A stretch of DNA of 50,598 bases, from NCBI GenBank assembly GCA_000969725.1, contig JXSR01S074839.1; one strand, 5' to 3'. Position numbers and translations under genes: made by a program. Shown piece by piece: positions 27,901-42,900 of this stretch. Position 1 is the first letter of the stretch; each line of letters opens with the position of its first letter. The stretch comes from Ophiothrix spiculata. Taxonomy: Eukaryota; Echinodermata; Ophiuroidea; Amphilepidida; Ophiotrichidae. The notes under the pieces are model-generated. The model ran no database searches, was not told the origin of the DNA, and saw only the letters and a program-made list of their open reading frames with translations.

Positions 27901-30900
27901 ATGTGAGATGTGTGGAATTCAAACCATAACAAGATGACAAACACCTCACCATTTCACAGATTCCCTTCTCGCTAAAAAAGAAAGATAATAAAGGAATGCC
28001 TGGCTGAAGTATTGATTGTTTTCACCGCACATGAAGTTCAACGCGAGTTATTTGCATATGATGTAGGTCCACTTTCGGCTATTGAACTACACACTAAAAT
28101 TTAAAATGGTGGCCCTTAAAATTTAAGGAGAGTGTTTAATCGCTTACCAGCTTGATCTAATTGTAATCTGCCATGATGGTCTAATTGTATCGGTACCCTG
28201 ACAGTAAGCATCGCTGTACCACCCTTGACATTAGCTGGGACAGGGAGCTCCACCATGGCTAACTTGACTCGTTGATTCTGCTGCGGTCTCACGATCCTGC
28301 TATGGGTTCTCTTTGGAAAATTCTTCAAGCATTCTATAGTCTCTGTAATTGGTTGAAAAAAAATATTTAGCCAGATTAACCCTTTCGATCCGATAGAATG
28401 CCTGAGCGTTTCCAAATGAGCTTACGAGAGAACGCTCAGGCATTCCAATTCGTATTGAGTATAAATTAATTCAGTATGGGCTATACACACCTATATTGCA
28501 ATTCAGGATCAAAAGGGTTAAATAAGCAGATATCCTTTTGATCTCTTACTATTACAGTACTGACGCATGCAAAATCCCACCTTCAGGCTATGTACCACCC
28601 GTATTTTTACAAACATTTTAAGAAAACTAATGTACACGCGGGTAAAGTCCCATTGGTATTCTTTAGAAGTCGCCAAATTATCATCCCAATACCATTTTAA
28701 TTGTGGCCATAATTTGCTGAATCACCTAGAAATTTATTGTAATATCAAAATCTTTTTTAAAAAATAGTAGCAAACTCATCTCAATTACGATAGAAATGGG
28801 TACATTTTATCCAAAATGTCTGATAATTTGTGGGAATATCACGGCTGATCGCGGATTATTATACACCTTTTCACTGTTTTTATGTTCTAATCGTCAACAG
28901 GTGGTGATGTTTACGTTCATATATGGTAAATTAAATAGAGCATGCGTTATCATATCTATCGGACATGCGCAATCGCGATTGGTTAGTAAAAAAATTCCAA
29001 AATGGCAAATATCACGATCGGATGTGCAAAAATAATTTCACCATATTAAACCTTGATTGGTATGTTCCTGTAAGTGTTTGTTGAAAAACTCTTGGGGATA
29101 ATTTTAAAGAATATTTAACTGAACTGAATCCTGAAATATTTGATTCAAAACATTACAATGAATAGATTGATTTGATTCCTCTAGGTCAGACAATTCACTG
29201 GCATTGTTTACCTCAGTAGATCGACCGGTTAGTTCAGTATCTCTCATGCGTCCTCCCATAAAGTGACAGCCCCTAACTTTGATCCAAGTTCATGTTCAAA
29301 AAAGGTGGGACATTATTCGAGTCAGTACGGTAACAATGGTTCTGGCAGTCCTATTCTTTAGGTGATAAGAAAGATAAACACAAAAAACATTTATAATCCC
29401 TATCACTACATAGAGCTCAAAAGGTTTTTTATAGCATGTTCTCTCACCAAATGTACTGCTCTCTCACCAAATGCACTAAAAGATTTGAACTTTTTGCTCT
29501 CATTGAATGCAAGTGAAAGTGTGCCCGAGTCATTATTATTATGGATAGCTATAGGCAAAATAAACATTAATTGGACAATCTAAACAAAAATCCATGGTAT
29601 GGGTTCTATTTACAAACAATAGGCCCTGCACTATGGATTTTTGTTTATAATAAGGGTCAGGGTAGGGATGGAGGGAAAACAACATTATAGACGGTCTATG
29701 TTAAAATCACCCATTGGATATGACGATAAACAAAAATACATAGTGGGGTTGCATTTACAAGTGGGCCCAGCAATATGGATTTTAGTAAATGCTGTACAAT
29801 AAATTATTGTTTGGCCTATATATGAATCTTCTCATCAGTTTCAGTTTCATTTATTTCATCATATAAAATCAAACACAAAGCATGTGAGTATACGGCAATG
29901 ATGGGCTGACCCTAAAGAGAGCAGAGCTCGCAAAATGATAGGGCCACCCTACAATGTATAATAAGTTACTTAATAATTACGGTGAAAGTGCGAAGACAAG
30001 GACAAAAATATGAGAGACATCATCTACAGGGTGCAAGACAAGACTGGACAGGACATGTGAGACAGACAATATGTTGACAATGGCTCTGGCTATCATTAAA
30101 TAAATATAAGCAGTGTAATTTAATAGTCAAAGTAATATCAACCAAGTCAAGAGAAGACACCAGGACCCATCCACCAAACTCCGCCTCCAAAGGGAGATCA
30201 ACATAGGCAGCCAAGAAATGCCCCATTATAGACAGTACATCAGAAAAATGCTTAATAGGTATGAGGTCTGCCAAGCGTGCCATGTCTCACCATCTAAACC
30301 ACTCATGAAAACTGCAAAAAAATCCCATTGGAGGCAAGGCACAATGTGGAAGTCCCGGTGTCCTCCCTCGATCAAGCTCTTCTGTACTTTCATGGGATAA
30401 ATATCTTACAATACTGGCCTTTGAAGCAAATGCCCCTATTGCCTTCAACATATTTATTCTCTAGTAATAAAATTGAAACCATTCTAAGCCAAATCTATTT
30501 CAAACTTTTGAGATGTGATTACGAACTAAATTTTGTTAGCAAATCCATATTGTACCTTGTTTGCACCCCAAGAAACATACTAAAATATTAACAAAACCCA
30601 GATGATGTAAATAAACCCAAGTTAGACTTACCATGTAAACTTAAACTGTCACTGCCTATCACATTACGCTTGATACTCCACCATTTCGATCTGAGCCACT
30701 GTGGTGACCTCACACTGGACCAGTCTTTGGCCAACTCTTCCCAATTCAATAGGCGTTCTTCCTCCACTTCAGTAGATAATATTCTGCGACAAAGCAAATT
30801 ATTAGTTTTTGTTTTTCCTTTATTTCCTTCTAGATGTAGTACTTGAATATTGTGTTTGCAATGCCTACTTTTGTTGCCAAAAGTTGGTTTCACCTTTATC

Positions 30901-33900
30901 TTGATTTATTATCAATTTCTTTAACATAATAGACAACATTTTCACGGAGGCGATGCATTCTTAGTTGGCAAGATAAGAGAATACATGGAGTTTTAACCAT
31001 AAGATTTTAGCCGTTTAAGCTTGGAAACTTTAACAGAGAACATCTGTGCTGTTGAGATGCAACATTGTACAAACAAATTCACATGAATTACCTTAATCTC
31101 AGTCTCAAGGTTAACAATAAAGTACTGCCTCTATTGCTAGCCTACAAACTAAATTCACCATACGGTACTCTCTCTGGTTAAAAGTCGGATAACTGAACAA
31201 CTTCTACGCTATATACTTATGACTGGTATTGTAAGCATGCTTGACTAGAAAAATTCATTATTTTTACTGATAAATTTAGATTAGGGGTTTAAAAATGTCA
31301 ATTTTCAAAGAAAAAGGATGCTTTTGTTACCCAAAGTGTTTTGGCTTATTTAATAAAAGAAAAATGGTGCTTGAGGGAGCGGGTTGGCGCAGCGGTAGTT
31401 CCCTCGCCTTGCACCAATGAGGTCCCGGGTTTGAGTCCCGCGCCCCGCGCTTTATGTGCATTTGGTTTTCAGTCCATGCTCACTTACGCAGGGTTTTCTC
31501 TGGGTACTCTGGTCTTCCTCCCGCATTCAAAAAACATCTTTGAGCCCTGTTGAAGATAAGTTTCCTTTAGCTTACTTGGTACCAAGTACCAAGTTGGGTT
31601 TCTTTGGCGAAAGCCTAAACAAGGTATTTTTTTTTAACAAAGTCAATAAGTGAAAAATGTTGCTTAACAAAGCCAATCAGTGAGAAATAGCAAATTGTGT
31701 TAAAGGTTTATTTTAAAATCTCGTAACGCATGCTTACTTGCTGATATTTGTGGGCCTTCGGGTTGAAATTTGGTTGTTGGCAACAAGATTAATAAGACAC
31801 TTGCCATACCTCTCGATAAGCTTAGCATCGTCCTCCTTGCTCCACTCCGATCCTCCTTGTTCTTTCCAGTTGAGATAATTGAGCCATTTTGCCCTGCATT
31901 GTTTCTCCGTCCTGGTCCTCACCCTTTCTGCAACCTGTGCCCATGATATGCCGGTGGTTATACTTTCCCCTGGCTGTGCATTTGACAGCACATAAACAGC
32001 ATTAGCGAGAAGGTTTTCCTCATCTTCATCCCATTTTCCTATTATAAAAAATGAAATCAATCAAAAATGAAAAAAAGAATTCTCAAAACAAAAATATTAT
32101 ATAAAAACTTTTGTAATTCATAATTTTCAGATATCACCTATTCTAAGTGGTGCTTCTTAACTCAACCGGTGGTTGGCCACCCGAAATCGCCGATTCTGAC
32201 CGTTGGTTCCGGGCGGTTAGCCGCTGGTTGAGTTTTTGAAGCAGAACCTATGCATAGTTTTGCGATCAAAATCTGTATGGCTGCAACGTGAATGAAAACC
32301 TTGTGTAACAAATTAATCAAGGTTCAAACCATTCTGAAAATCAGCCAAAAATATGGCTTGTCAAAAGCTGTTCAACGTATCATAACAGCACAATTTAGCC
32401 TAAAACCAATAAGTTCAAGACCTGTAGCTCCCTATAAATTAATCAATCATTCAAAAAATGGCCTCCTCGATCTAGTTTGTAAATGGCAAAATGCTTATTT
32501 TATGGTCTCATGAAATACACATCTAATAGTCGCAATATGTGTCAAGTCAAGCAGGAAGAACCAGAGAGCATTCAATGTCTGCCTATGATGGATTACTTCA
32601 ACATAAACATAAAATCTTTGATGTCCATCAGACAACCTTGTCCGCAAGAGTTTTGACTTGTTGGAAATTTTTGCAACTTAATTGAGAATTTACAAAATCC
32701 CGTATGTTAGCATATTTATATACAACCCGATCATATTGCGTTCCATTTGAAATTTTACGGCGGCATCAACGGAAAATTTCTTTACATACCAAAAAACAAA
32801 ACAAAACAAAGTTCTAATACAATTTGAAGTGCAAATTGAGCCGTTTTCATTTATGCATGGCTTGCTAGATCTGGGCTATAACCGGACAATTTGAACATTC
32901 ATTAAGGTTGTCCGAGGCATTTCTAGGTTGTCTCGAACAACGGACAAGCCTATATGTGTACCGCCGCGGCAAAAGGGTCCAGTTGTCGGCTCGTACATGT
33001 TGCTCCTTGTAGCATATCTAATGTATAGTATTTGTATACATCAGATATGCTACAGAACAGTCAAGTAGCACCAAAAAGACACCCTTCCTTTGATAAATGG
33101 AAGTCATGATATCATTATGTACTTTAATTAGCGCCGTTTCTGTACTGTGCCCCGCTTTATAGGCAGACTGAAGTGGTTCACCCAAATTAAACTCAGACAT
33201 ATGATTGTTGATGGTATTTACAATATGCTTCTCCATGAGCTTTGACAAGAACTTAATATTTGACACAGGACGATAGTTTTTGAGAGTGTTAGGATCAAGA
33301 GAAGTCTTTTTGATTATTGGGCTAATGATGGCGTGTTTAAGTGAATCAGGAAAAACACCTGTAGAAAGCGAGATATTGATGATTTTTGTAACAACAGGAA
33401 CAAATATTTCCAGATTACTTTTAACAAACCCAGTTGGTATACAATCAAGTAAGCAACTTTTTGATGCAAATCCCTTGATTAGCTTGCAAACATTCTCCTC
33501 AGATAACAAAGGAAACTCAGATAACTTAGGCACATTGCTACTATCCTGACCATACAATACATTTTCATCACTTGGAATATTTCTCTGTGATTTAAGTCCA
33601 TTTTGGATATTATCAATTTTGTCCTTAAAAAACATAGCAAAATCTCTGCATAAATCTTGTGGTGTATCATGAGTAGGCAGTGTTTTGTTATTGTTATTAA
33701 GAAGACCATTTACAGTTCTAAATGTTGATTTAGCATCAGCATCTTTAAGATTATCAAGTAAGTATGCTTTCTTAGAGTTTTCAATCATAGTGTTAACAAG
33801 ATTGTTCTGACTGAGAAATGCTTGATGGTCAATCTCTAAACGAGTCTTGCGCCATTTCTTCTCCAGCTTCCGACGAACTCTACGAGCCATATGGATATCT

Positions 33901-36900
33901 TGATTGTACCATGGTTGGCGAATTCTACAACTACGAGATCTTATAGTAGCTGGAGCATGTTTGTTAAGTACCGTTTTAACAGCGTGTTCAAACGTGTTTA
34001 CCGAAGTATTGGCATCATTTAGAAAATTATTTTGCAGTGCTGCTAGAAAGTCCATCCGAAAAGATTTAGGAACAATGTCTTTCATCTTGCGGGAGATTAT
34101 GACCTGGTTTTGATGTTCAGTGTGCAGTGAATCACATTGTGATCTGACAATCTTAATCCAACAAAATGTTCTTTCAAAAGAGTTTCATTTGTGCGTGATA
34201 TAATGTGGTCAAGAGTGTTTCCACTCTTGTGCGTTGGTTCCATAACATGTTGTATCAAACCAGTTCCTTCAATAGATGTTAAATATTGCATAACTTCTGA
34301 TTTGTCTGGTTTGTTAACATGAACATTATAGTCCCCTAGCATAATGACACTTCCATTTAAGGTATTCACATAGAGTAAGAATTCATCAAATTCTGAGAGG
34401 AACGTAGATGTTTTGAGTTTATTTACAGTTGATGGTGGAGGTCTGTATATTATAATGAAGTAAATTTTCCTTTCTTTATCAAATATGATGACATGTTCAA
34501 AAGTTTCAGCAACAAAATCTGTGGGCCAGATCTGAAGTTTTAGAGGTGATCTGTAAAGTACGCCAATACCACCATGGTTATCGGCTCTACGGGGGACATT
34601 TATGAAATTGTATCCAGGCAGGGTGAGGTCACCAATAGCTACCTGATCAGAGTCTACAGATAGCCAAGTTTCAGTCAGAAACATAATGTCTACTTTGTGT
34701 TCCAAAACAAGCTCAGTACATGTCGTAGTTTTGTTTCTGATGCTACAAGCATTCCAATGACATACTTTCAGGAGAGAGGCATTTGGTAATTGTTTATTAC
34801 GATATGTTTTCTGTTTCTGTTTGAATTTTAGACCAGCTTTGACACCTCGGCGTTTAGGTCTAAAACCAGGTTTGTTGATTCCAAGTGATACAACAGTTTT
34901 CCATACAGATTGTGGAAGTCTTTGATTACAAGCACTATCCCGATAGTGAAGCAGCTCATCTCTGGTATAAACACCCATTGTAGAGGTGTGAGAAGTGATT
35001 GAGTCAGGTCTCAAAAGTAGTGATGGTGAGAAACTCAAATCAATAAAATAGATCAACACAACCCCAATAAGGATTGCATTGATTGTATAGTTCACTGTTC
35101 TATGCTGTGTAATAGCCATTAGCCAAATAGTATGATGAAGCTAGGAAAAATAAAATGTGAAAATACTTGCAAATCACACAAACTTAGTCCATAAGAAGTT
35201 GACCAGCGTGACCTCTATTCCAGTATCTATCAATGTCTTAGAAATTATTGTTGCCATAAAATCCAAGAACATGTAAAATCATGCAAGTTGTTGAGAGCTG
35301 CCTTAACAGGCGCATCAAGCTTTGGTAACATTACAATCCCATAGGATTTACACGGCGGTGAAATCAAAATGGTGAAGAAATCCTGGGGCGTGGCTTTACC
35401 ACACTCCTCCTCAAAGTCAATCTTGGAGATCCTCCTTTAGGTCAACAACAAAAAATATATGTATTTTCCAGACCGACTCAAAAATCACGAAAATCAAGGA
35501 GCATATTTTGTCCTTATTGTTTTACTTTAAAAAACTCTAAACACCTAAATTTTGCATATCCTTAAAAAAAGAATGCATATGCTTTGCTAATATATTTTTT
35601 AGCATTTTGAAAACCTTAAAAACACCCATAAGTGGAAATTGTTTCTAAAGTCACTGTACATCATAGAAATGATTATTTAGCTTTCCATCATACCTTACAA
35701 CTTAACAAGCTTTGGATCATTGAAAATAAAATTTCAAAAAAGATTATGAAAGGATAAACAATTCTTTTTGGATTTCTATACTTACCATGGTTACATTTTT
35801 CTTTTAGCAGTCGGTACTTGTCTTTGACTGATGACGCACTACGACCCATCTCAGCCCCAATCAAGGCCCAGTCATTACCATGCTTCTGTCGCAATCTGAA
35901 ATTATTACAAAGGAATTTCTGTTTATGATCTATGTTTGTTGTATAGACCATTCTTATAATTGACATAATCTCGCCGTTGATGGGGTAAATCCGCAAATCG
36001 GAAGGGGAATCCGAACTCAGAACGAGGCCGAGTATGAAATTACCCTTCTTGCCCTCTTTCTTAGTTCCGATTGCACGTCCGATTCTGTGGATTTACCCCA
36101 TCAATGGCGGGAGTATGTCAATTATAAGAATGGTCTATAAGGCAGAGTACAGTATTTCTTAAAAATCAACAAACTATGAGCCAAAATATCATGTTGAATC
36201 ATGTATGTTAAATGGCTAATTAGTACATAAATATATGCAAAAATGTTGATCTGAAATTCTGTTATTTATCAAAAACAGATCAAACATGGGACTCATTGGT
36301 ATAACTTTATCAGGAAAGAAAAGTACTGTGGACCTTATTCGCTGAACTAGGATTTAGAATAACTTACATCTTTAATTTTTCAATATCTTCATTGGAATAC
36401 CTGCGAAAGGAAAAACAAAAGCAGAAACTAACGTGTTAGAAATAAAAACAAATAAACTGTGGTCACACAATAAAAACTAACAACAGAATAGCACTAAGAT
36501 ACTGATATGCTACCCAACATCAGTTTAATTTTCCAAGAATTACTCATGACAAAAAAAACATGAAAAATAGTGCAAAATTACTGTCCAGTTGCTTCAATTC
36601 TGGCAAAAATGTGAAAAACAAGTAAGCTTAGGTGTCATTTAACCCTCAAAGAGCCGGGCTTTTTCGACCCATCTCACAGCCGGGGGGGGCGGATTCCGCC
36701 CCCCCTTCCGATCTCGGAAACCGATTGACGAAACATCAAGTGTAGGGTACTGGTGGATAGCTAGGACCCTCACGAGTCCATTGGTACCAAAAAAATTGAA
36801 ATCGGACCTTGTATGACGTCACAGTGACGTCATAAGTGACGTCGCTTCAAAAACGCGAAAATCACCAAAAATCGCCAAAATCGTGGTTTTTCGCAATTTT

Positions 36901-39900
36901 TTCAAGCAAAAGTTGCAAATTTTATCAATAATGTGTGTCAAAGTATACTTAGGCATGTTCTTACTCTAAATAAATCAAATAAATACAATAAAACATAGTG
37001 GAAGTGTATCATAATAACAAAAAACACGATTTGTACGTAATTTGCATTGAAAATCAGTTTTTGGTCAGTTTTTCGGTTGACCCAGCGTGCCATTACGGAA
37101 CGCCACGTCCTAACCCTAGGTCTGATTTTCACAAAAATGGTCTTAAAAGAAGCGCAAGGCTTTAAGGAAAAAAGTCAAGAAGTTTCAGCGCGAAAAAATA
37201 ACAACCTGCGGAGGTATAAAAAAATTTCCAGAGGGGGGGGGGCGGATTCCGGCTCTTTTAGGGTTAAAGCTTAGAAAATGCTGTAACCGATGAAATGATA
37301 AAATCAAAAATGATATCATCTGCAAAGTCCCCCCTTTCGGGGTGAGCCATACAGAGATTGTGGGTTCGAGCCCCGGGCCGGGAGGTCTTCGTCTCCTTGG
37401 GCAAGAAACTTTACTCTACTTGCTCCATGGTCGGACAGTCACATAAAGCTGTGGGTCCCCTGTACGAATAGACTCCTTCATGGGGTATGCATGTTATGCA
37501 AGTACTTGTATCAATGATTGATTTGATTGAATAAAAATTAGTTTCTTCTTTTCAGTGGAGGCAACTCACTTTCCAATATGGTTCTTCTGGTCATACATCC
37601 TAATAACTCTGCGATACACAGCGAACAGCGGCCTCTGGAGGTCCTTTGCGATGAAACGATAGAAATCTTTTCTCTCTTCTTTGTTCATCTGAAAGATCAC
37701 CTCGTGTGCATCAGCAATATTGTGTAACTGGAAGAGAATATAAAATAAAAAGTTTACAAATTGATCAGCAATTGTTGCTGTGTATTTTTGGTTTTTTGAC
37801 ACCCAACTTTAAAATAATAATAATAATTCTGGCATTCATATTGCACCTTTTCCAGCATTGGCCGTTATTATTATTCCGCAACAAATTTTCCCATCAAATT
37901 TGATTTTAATACCACACAATCAGATTATCCATACTGTGAAAAGCTCAGCTGCTTATGTATCCTGACATTTGTGTCAAACTGGAAAATGTAGTTTTGCAGA
38001 ATTAAAATCATATGGTATTCTATTGGTTGTTTTCTATATTTTTTTTTCACAAACAATGCAAACCAAAATTCCAAATTGCAATATGGCATATCTCACGATA
38101 GAGGGTACCATTTATTCCCATTTTTGCATGAAAAATGAGTTTTGAAATGATTTGTAGCATAATACTTGGTCAGTGTCCCATATAGTCTTTTACATGGTCA
38201 CAGTATATCAAAAAAAAATATTCAAGAATCAAAATTTACTTTATTAATGCTTGTATTTTTAAAATAAACAGCACTGATCATTGCAAAATCCACATTTTTG
38301 ATGGACAGTGCATTACCATCAAAATATAACATTAGCAGTCTAGATGGTGATTTTTATCCACCTTCTTGAAAATGAATTTGACTGTAAGTTATATAGATTA
38401 TGTATATCAACAAAATTAATCGTTTAAAACCAATTTCCAGAATATCTGAAGTATATTTCTGTTTTTACAAACAAAATAGTGTTTTTCAGGCGAATGTTAT
38501 GTTTGATGGACAAAAATGGGAATTGGTGTCCATCAAACAATGTAACATTCACATGTTAGCATGTCTCATAACTTGAAAACCATAAATGTTTATGGCTCAA
38601 ACTTTGCCAACTTCAGTCTTTTACAACTGTTAATTTTAGGCAACAAAACATGTCAAATGTAAATGCCAAAGAAAAAATATATAGAAAAATGTGTTTTCCA
38701 TAGTCTGCTATGGTATTGGTACATTCTCTCGTAAAATATGCCTTAAATGCAAGACAGACCAGATTGGATCACTTACCTTCAAGTATTCTTCAATGTTAGC
38801 CTCTAGGATATCCACCTCTTCCCTGGACCACATACCCTGCTTCCATTTATGACCTAGTCAAGATACAGAGAGTGGTTAGTCAAGATACGATACAGAGAGT
38901 GGTTACACCATACAAAAATGAAGATATCAAGACCTTCCCATCATGCCTTGCTTCAAATGGGCTATTTTGTATTATATACCTCATATATAGATTCCAGTCC
39001 TCTGATTGGTTAAAAGTGAGGGCCTTGATTGAACTATGCCCTATAAATTTACTATGCCCGGGGCATAGCATTCACTATGCCCGCTCAATGTATTTTGCGT
39101 CGTGTAACTCGAGCTTTACGCGCGCGACTTTAAGCATGATTGTCAAACACGCGCTGCAGTGCGTGAGCTAGTTATCTTGTGCGCACAATACGACGCGGTC
39201 AGCACTGAAAGGAGAAACAAATATCGTAAATTATCATCATGCGCTTTTATTTCTAAAATGGTTCTTTTAACCAACCAGAGGACAAAAATCTTTATATTCG
39301 GTATATAAAACGAATATTGACTGCTTTATGTTCGGGTTATGGTTTAAATTATTTCCCCTCGGTGATCTCAAAACCATGAATATGCCCTCAGCTTCGCTTC
39401 GGGCATATTCATGGTTTTGAGATTACCTCGGGAATATAATTTAAACCATGCCCCTCAAAGCAGTCAATATTTGTATACCAGTTGTCATGAATAGCTTTAG
39501 TGATAAAACATATCTGAAATGCAAAATTGGGATGAGGTCTGCTAATTGTTTTATTGTTCTGTACAAAATAGCCTGTTGGAAGCAAGGCATGATGGGAAGG
39601 TCCTGATATCTTCTTTTCACCATACATATATAATATGCATTTGTCTTCCCTGTTACAGTACAGAAGCTAGTTTTGTAGAGACTAATAAATATTTGAACTG
39701 CATTAATCATGCACAAAAAATGGAAGCAAGATGGTAGTATAATAAAAATTAAGTAATCAGAGATGCCAAACTCTGAACTAAAAACTACTCTCTTTCTCAC
39801 ACACACAAAATGAATTTTATCATACAAAACCGTCTTTTTTCACCTTTTAACTCTATATTATATCTATGCATGTGAAACATTGCATAGATGTTGTTTTCCT

Positions 39901-42900
39901 GATGGTGTAGTCTTCTTAGTTTCATTCTCCTCCGTCAGAAAATCACCCATAACTCCAAAACTACAAGAGCCACAAAGACCAAACTTAGCACACATGTGGC
40001 CCATAACTAGAGGTAGTGCCTTAAAGGCCTTGGGCCCCAGGGTTCCAAATGTATATTTATAAAATCACCTCTAGCAACCAAACTATAAAAGGTACACGGA
40101 CCAAACTTGGTACACATGCATATGTTCTGGACTTGTCTAGTAATAATTACTACTCAATATGTGAGTTAACCTGTAGTGAAGCTTACAAGTTACAATATTA
40201 CAATGCCAGTGATGATCCACAAAACCCCAGAAAAAAATTGAACAGAGCTCTACCTGTTGAACTGTGTGACATCTTATGTGCACTATGTAAATGCACTTAC
40301 TTGAACCAACGAGATATTAATATCTCGTTGCTTGAACACTATACCATGCGCAACACGCTAATTTGAATATTAACTAAGGTTCATCACAAATCAACAACGG
40401 TACGCTCTTGTATAAAGAGATATGGCACGTTATTAAAAGTCTTTCTATGAACTCACCTTGCTCAGATAAGTTATCCTTTGTGTGTTTACTTGTGAACCAA
40501 GACTGGGTAACAGGGTCAAAGGTGCCACTCTGTAGAACAAGCAAGCAGATAATAGGTGGAAATGGTGGACACATTTTTCTGCAGTTCATCAGTGAAACGT
40601 GGTCAGTGTATAATGTAATATTACATTCATTCATTAAACTTTATTTATTCATGGCAACGTGTTCAAATATACATTTGTTCTTCCACAAGTCCGTGGACAC
40701 TCAAAAGAGACATAAAAATACAAACACACAAGAGATACAATTAAATTCCAAAATATTTAACTAATACACTAGAAAAGAAATACAATAATATTCAAGAGAC
40801 CTTTAAATGTATACACAACACTAAAACCTTCATAGAAATATAAAACCTTAGTAAACTTTAAGATCCTTTTGTTATATACATTTTAGAAATCATTTAAAAT
40901 TTGAATTGCATTGCATACATTTTTAATATTCTGTATAAAACTTAAGAAACAGGTTCAAGATGTTTAAACTTAAATATGTACATTGTACATTTCATTAGGT
41001 AGATAGGATCTTTTTTTAAATCAAAATATTGCGAGCATTTTTTAGCAAGTCCAATATATTGCACCTCTGAAGGCAAGTGATTGTTTCTTGTATTCTGTTA
41101 CATGGTACTATCGAATGGAGTACATGACTGTAACCTCAATAGTGGACATGCTCTATATAGCGTTTTTATGCAATTTCCATCAACATGCGCCTATTTGGGG
41201 ATCAAGGTTGTTATGTGTCCACAGTTGGCAGGTGTTTTATCAAAAATGTGTCCTCATTTGACGGTATATACACCCCATACCCCTACACACACACACAAAT
41301 AAGGATGACGGAAGGTCTTTTCTGATTCTATCAGACGATCCAAAAAAGAATGAACTATGATGATACGATGCAAGAATTTGAGCTGAGCTTACATTAGCAG
41401 AAGATTCCATCATAAAGGCAACATCCGATGGTGTCGTATCTGCCTGGTCCCCTCCTTCTGAAGAAGCAGCTTGGATGTCAGCGACAGCTTTGGCTGTTAA
41501 CTGCGGCCCCATTGCTGCGCTGCTCACGCCTGGTAGCTGGACTGTAGTTACTGAACAATCTTCAGAGTGACAAATGTGAGAAAAACAGGGTCATTAATAA
41601 TAATAACAATAATAATGGGAATTAATATATCGCAAGTATCTGTCAAAGAAGCTGCTCGCTGCGCTGAACAGACAAATGGCAGAGAACAAGGAAATACAAA
41701 TAACTTACAACTACATACTTTACAGCAAATACAACAAAAATGATATCACAGAATATTTGAATAAGCTACAGTGAACAAATGAGTTTTCAGAGCCGCTTTG
41801 AAGCCAAATAAATGAATTTAAAAGTCTAATGTGAATAGGAAGATTGTTCCATAGTCTCGGACCAGAGTGATAAAAAGACCAGTCACCAAAAGAGTTATTT
41901 GATCTAGGTTCATGCACGAGATTAAGATTAGCTGAGCGTAAACCAGAACGAGACGGTATGTAAGTCATTGATGCATTTTTGCCAATACTGGATGCTTGTT
42001 TCAAATGATTCTGGACATGAATATACAGAGCAATGTTAAATAAGCAGTCAAATCGGCTCGAACGATAAGGCGCTCGCTTGCGGTGCGGAAGGTCCCCAAG
42101 TTCGAACCCCGCTGGTGCCAAAAAGTTGAGTGTGCTTGAAATTTTCTTGGACAAGTAACTAACTGCTAATTGTCTCGTACAAAACTCGGGGAGCTGATGA
42201 TATTATTTTATCTTCAAAGACCAAGTGATCTCTTAATCGGGTCTTAATCCAATTATTAGTTGATGGTTAAACTTAAATTTTGGCATATTAAAAGTTCAAA
42301 ATCTCTCTGAGCTAAAGATTTGAACTGAGCCAGTGGCCCAGGGATGGATGGTTCTTTCAGACTAGAAATGACTATAACTATAACAAAAGAAATGCCTCTG
42401 ACTTTAAATATCCAAAAATAAGAACTGAGCTAGGACGTAAATCTATTTCCTACAAGGGTGAAAAAAAATCTGGAATGACATTCCTAAACGAATTAAAAAA
42501 ATAAAAAAGATTTGGTCTTTCAGACATTCGTACAAAAATGCTCTTATTTCACAATTCTAGTTTGAGCAAATTATCTTTGTGAAAACTGCTCTTTTCTTCC
42601 ATGTATTCCAAAATTGAGTAAATAATTTGTTTTGATCTGATGTTGTTGATTATATGTGCATGTATCTTCGGATAATGGTATTTCGGTCTTTTTTGTGAGG
42701 CCTTTGAAAATTGCATGCTCTTTACACATGACTTAGGCCCTATAGTTATATATGCACCATATCTTCCTCTCACTCCTCTCTTTGGCTATCGAATTGTGGT
42801 TTGAGAGGAAGGTAGCATTATTTTTGTTATATTTTTCAGTTAAACAAGAAATTGCTCTCTTTCAAACATTAAGTTGAGCAATATATTTACTGATTCAATT

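Noticed and set aside
30020-30283. 87-codon minus ORF resembling a frame at 39441-39827
   Set aside because: The shared ADLIPI..HF stretch comes from a common transposon fragment (family of 38920-39613), not a gene.
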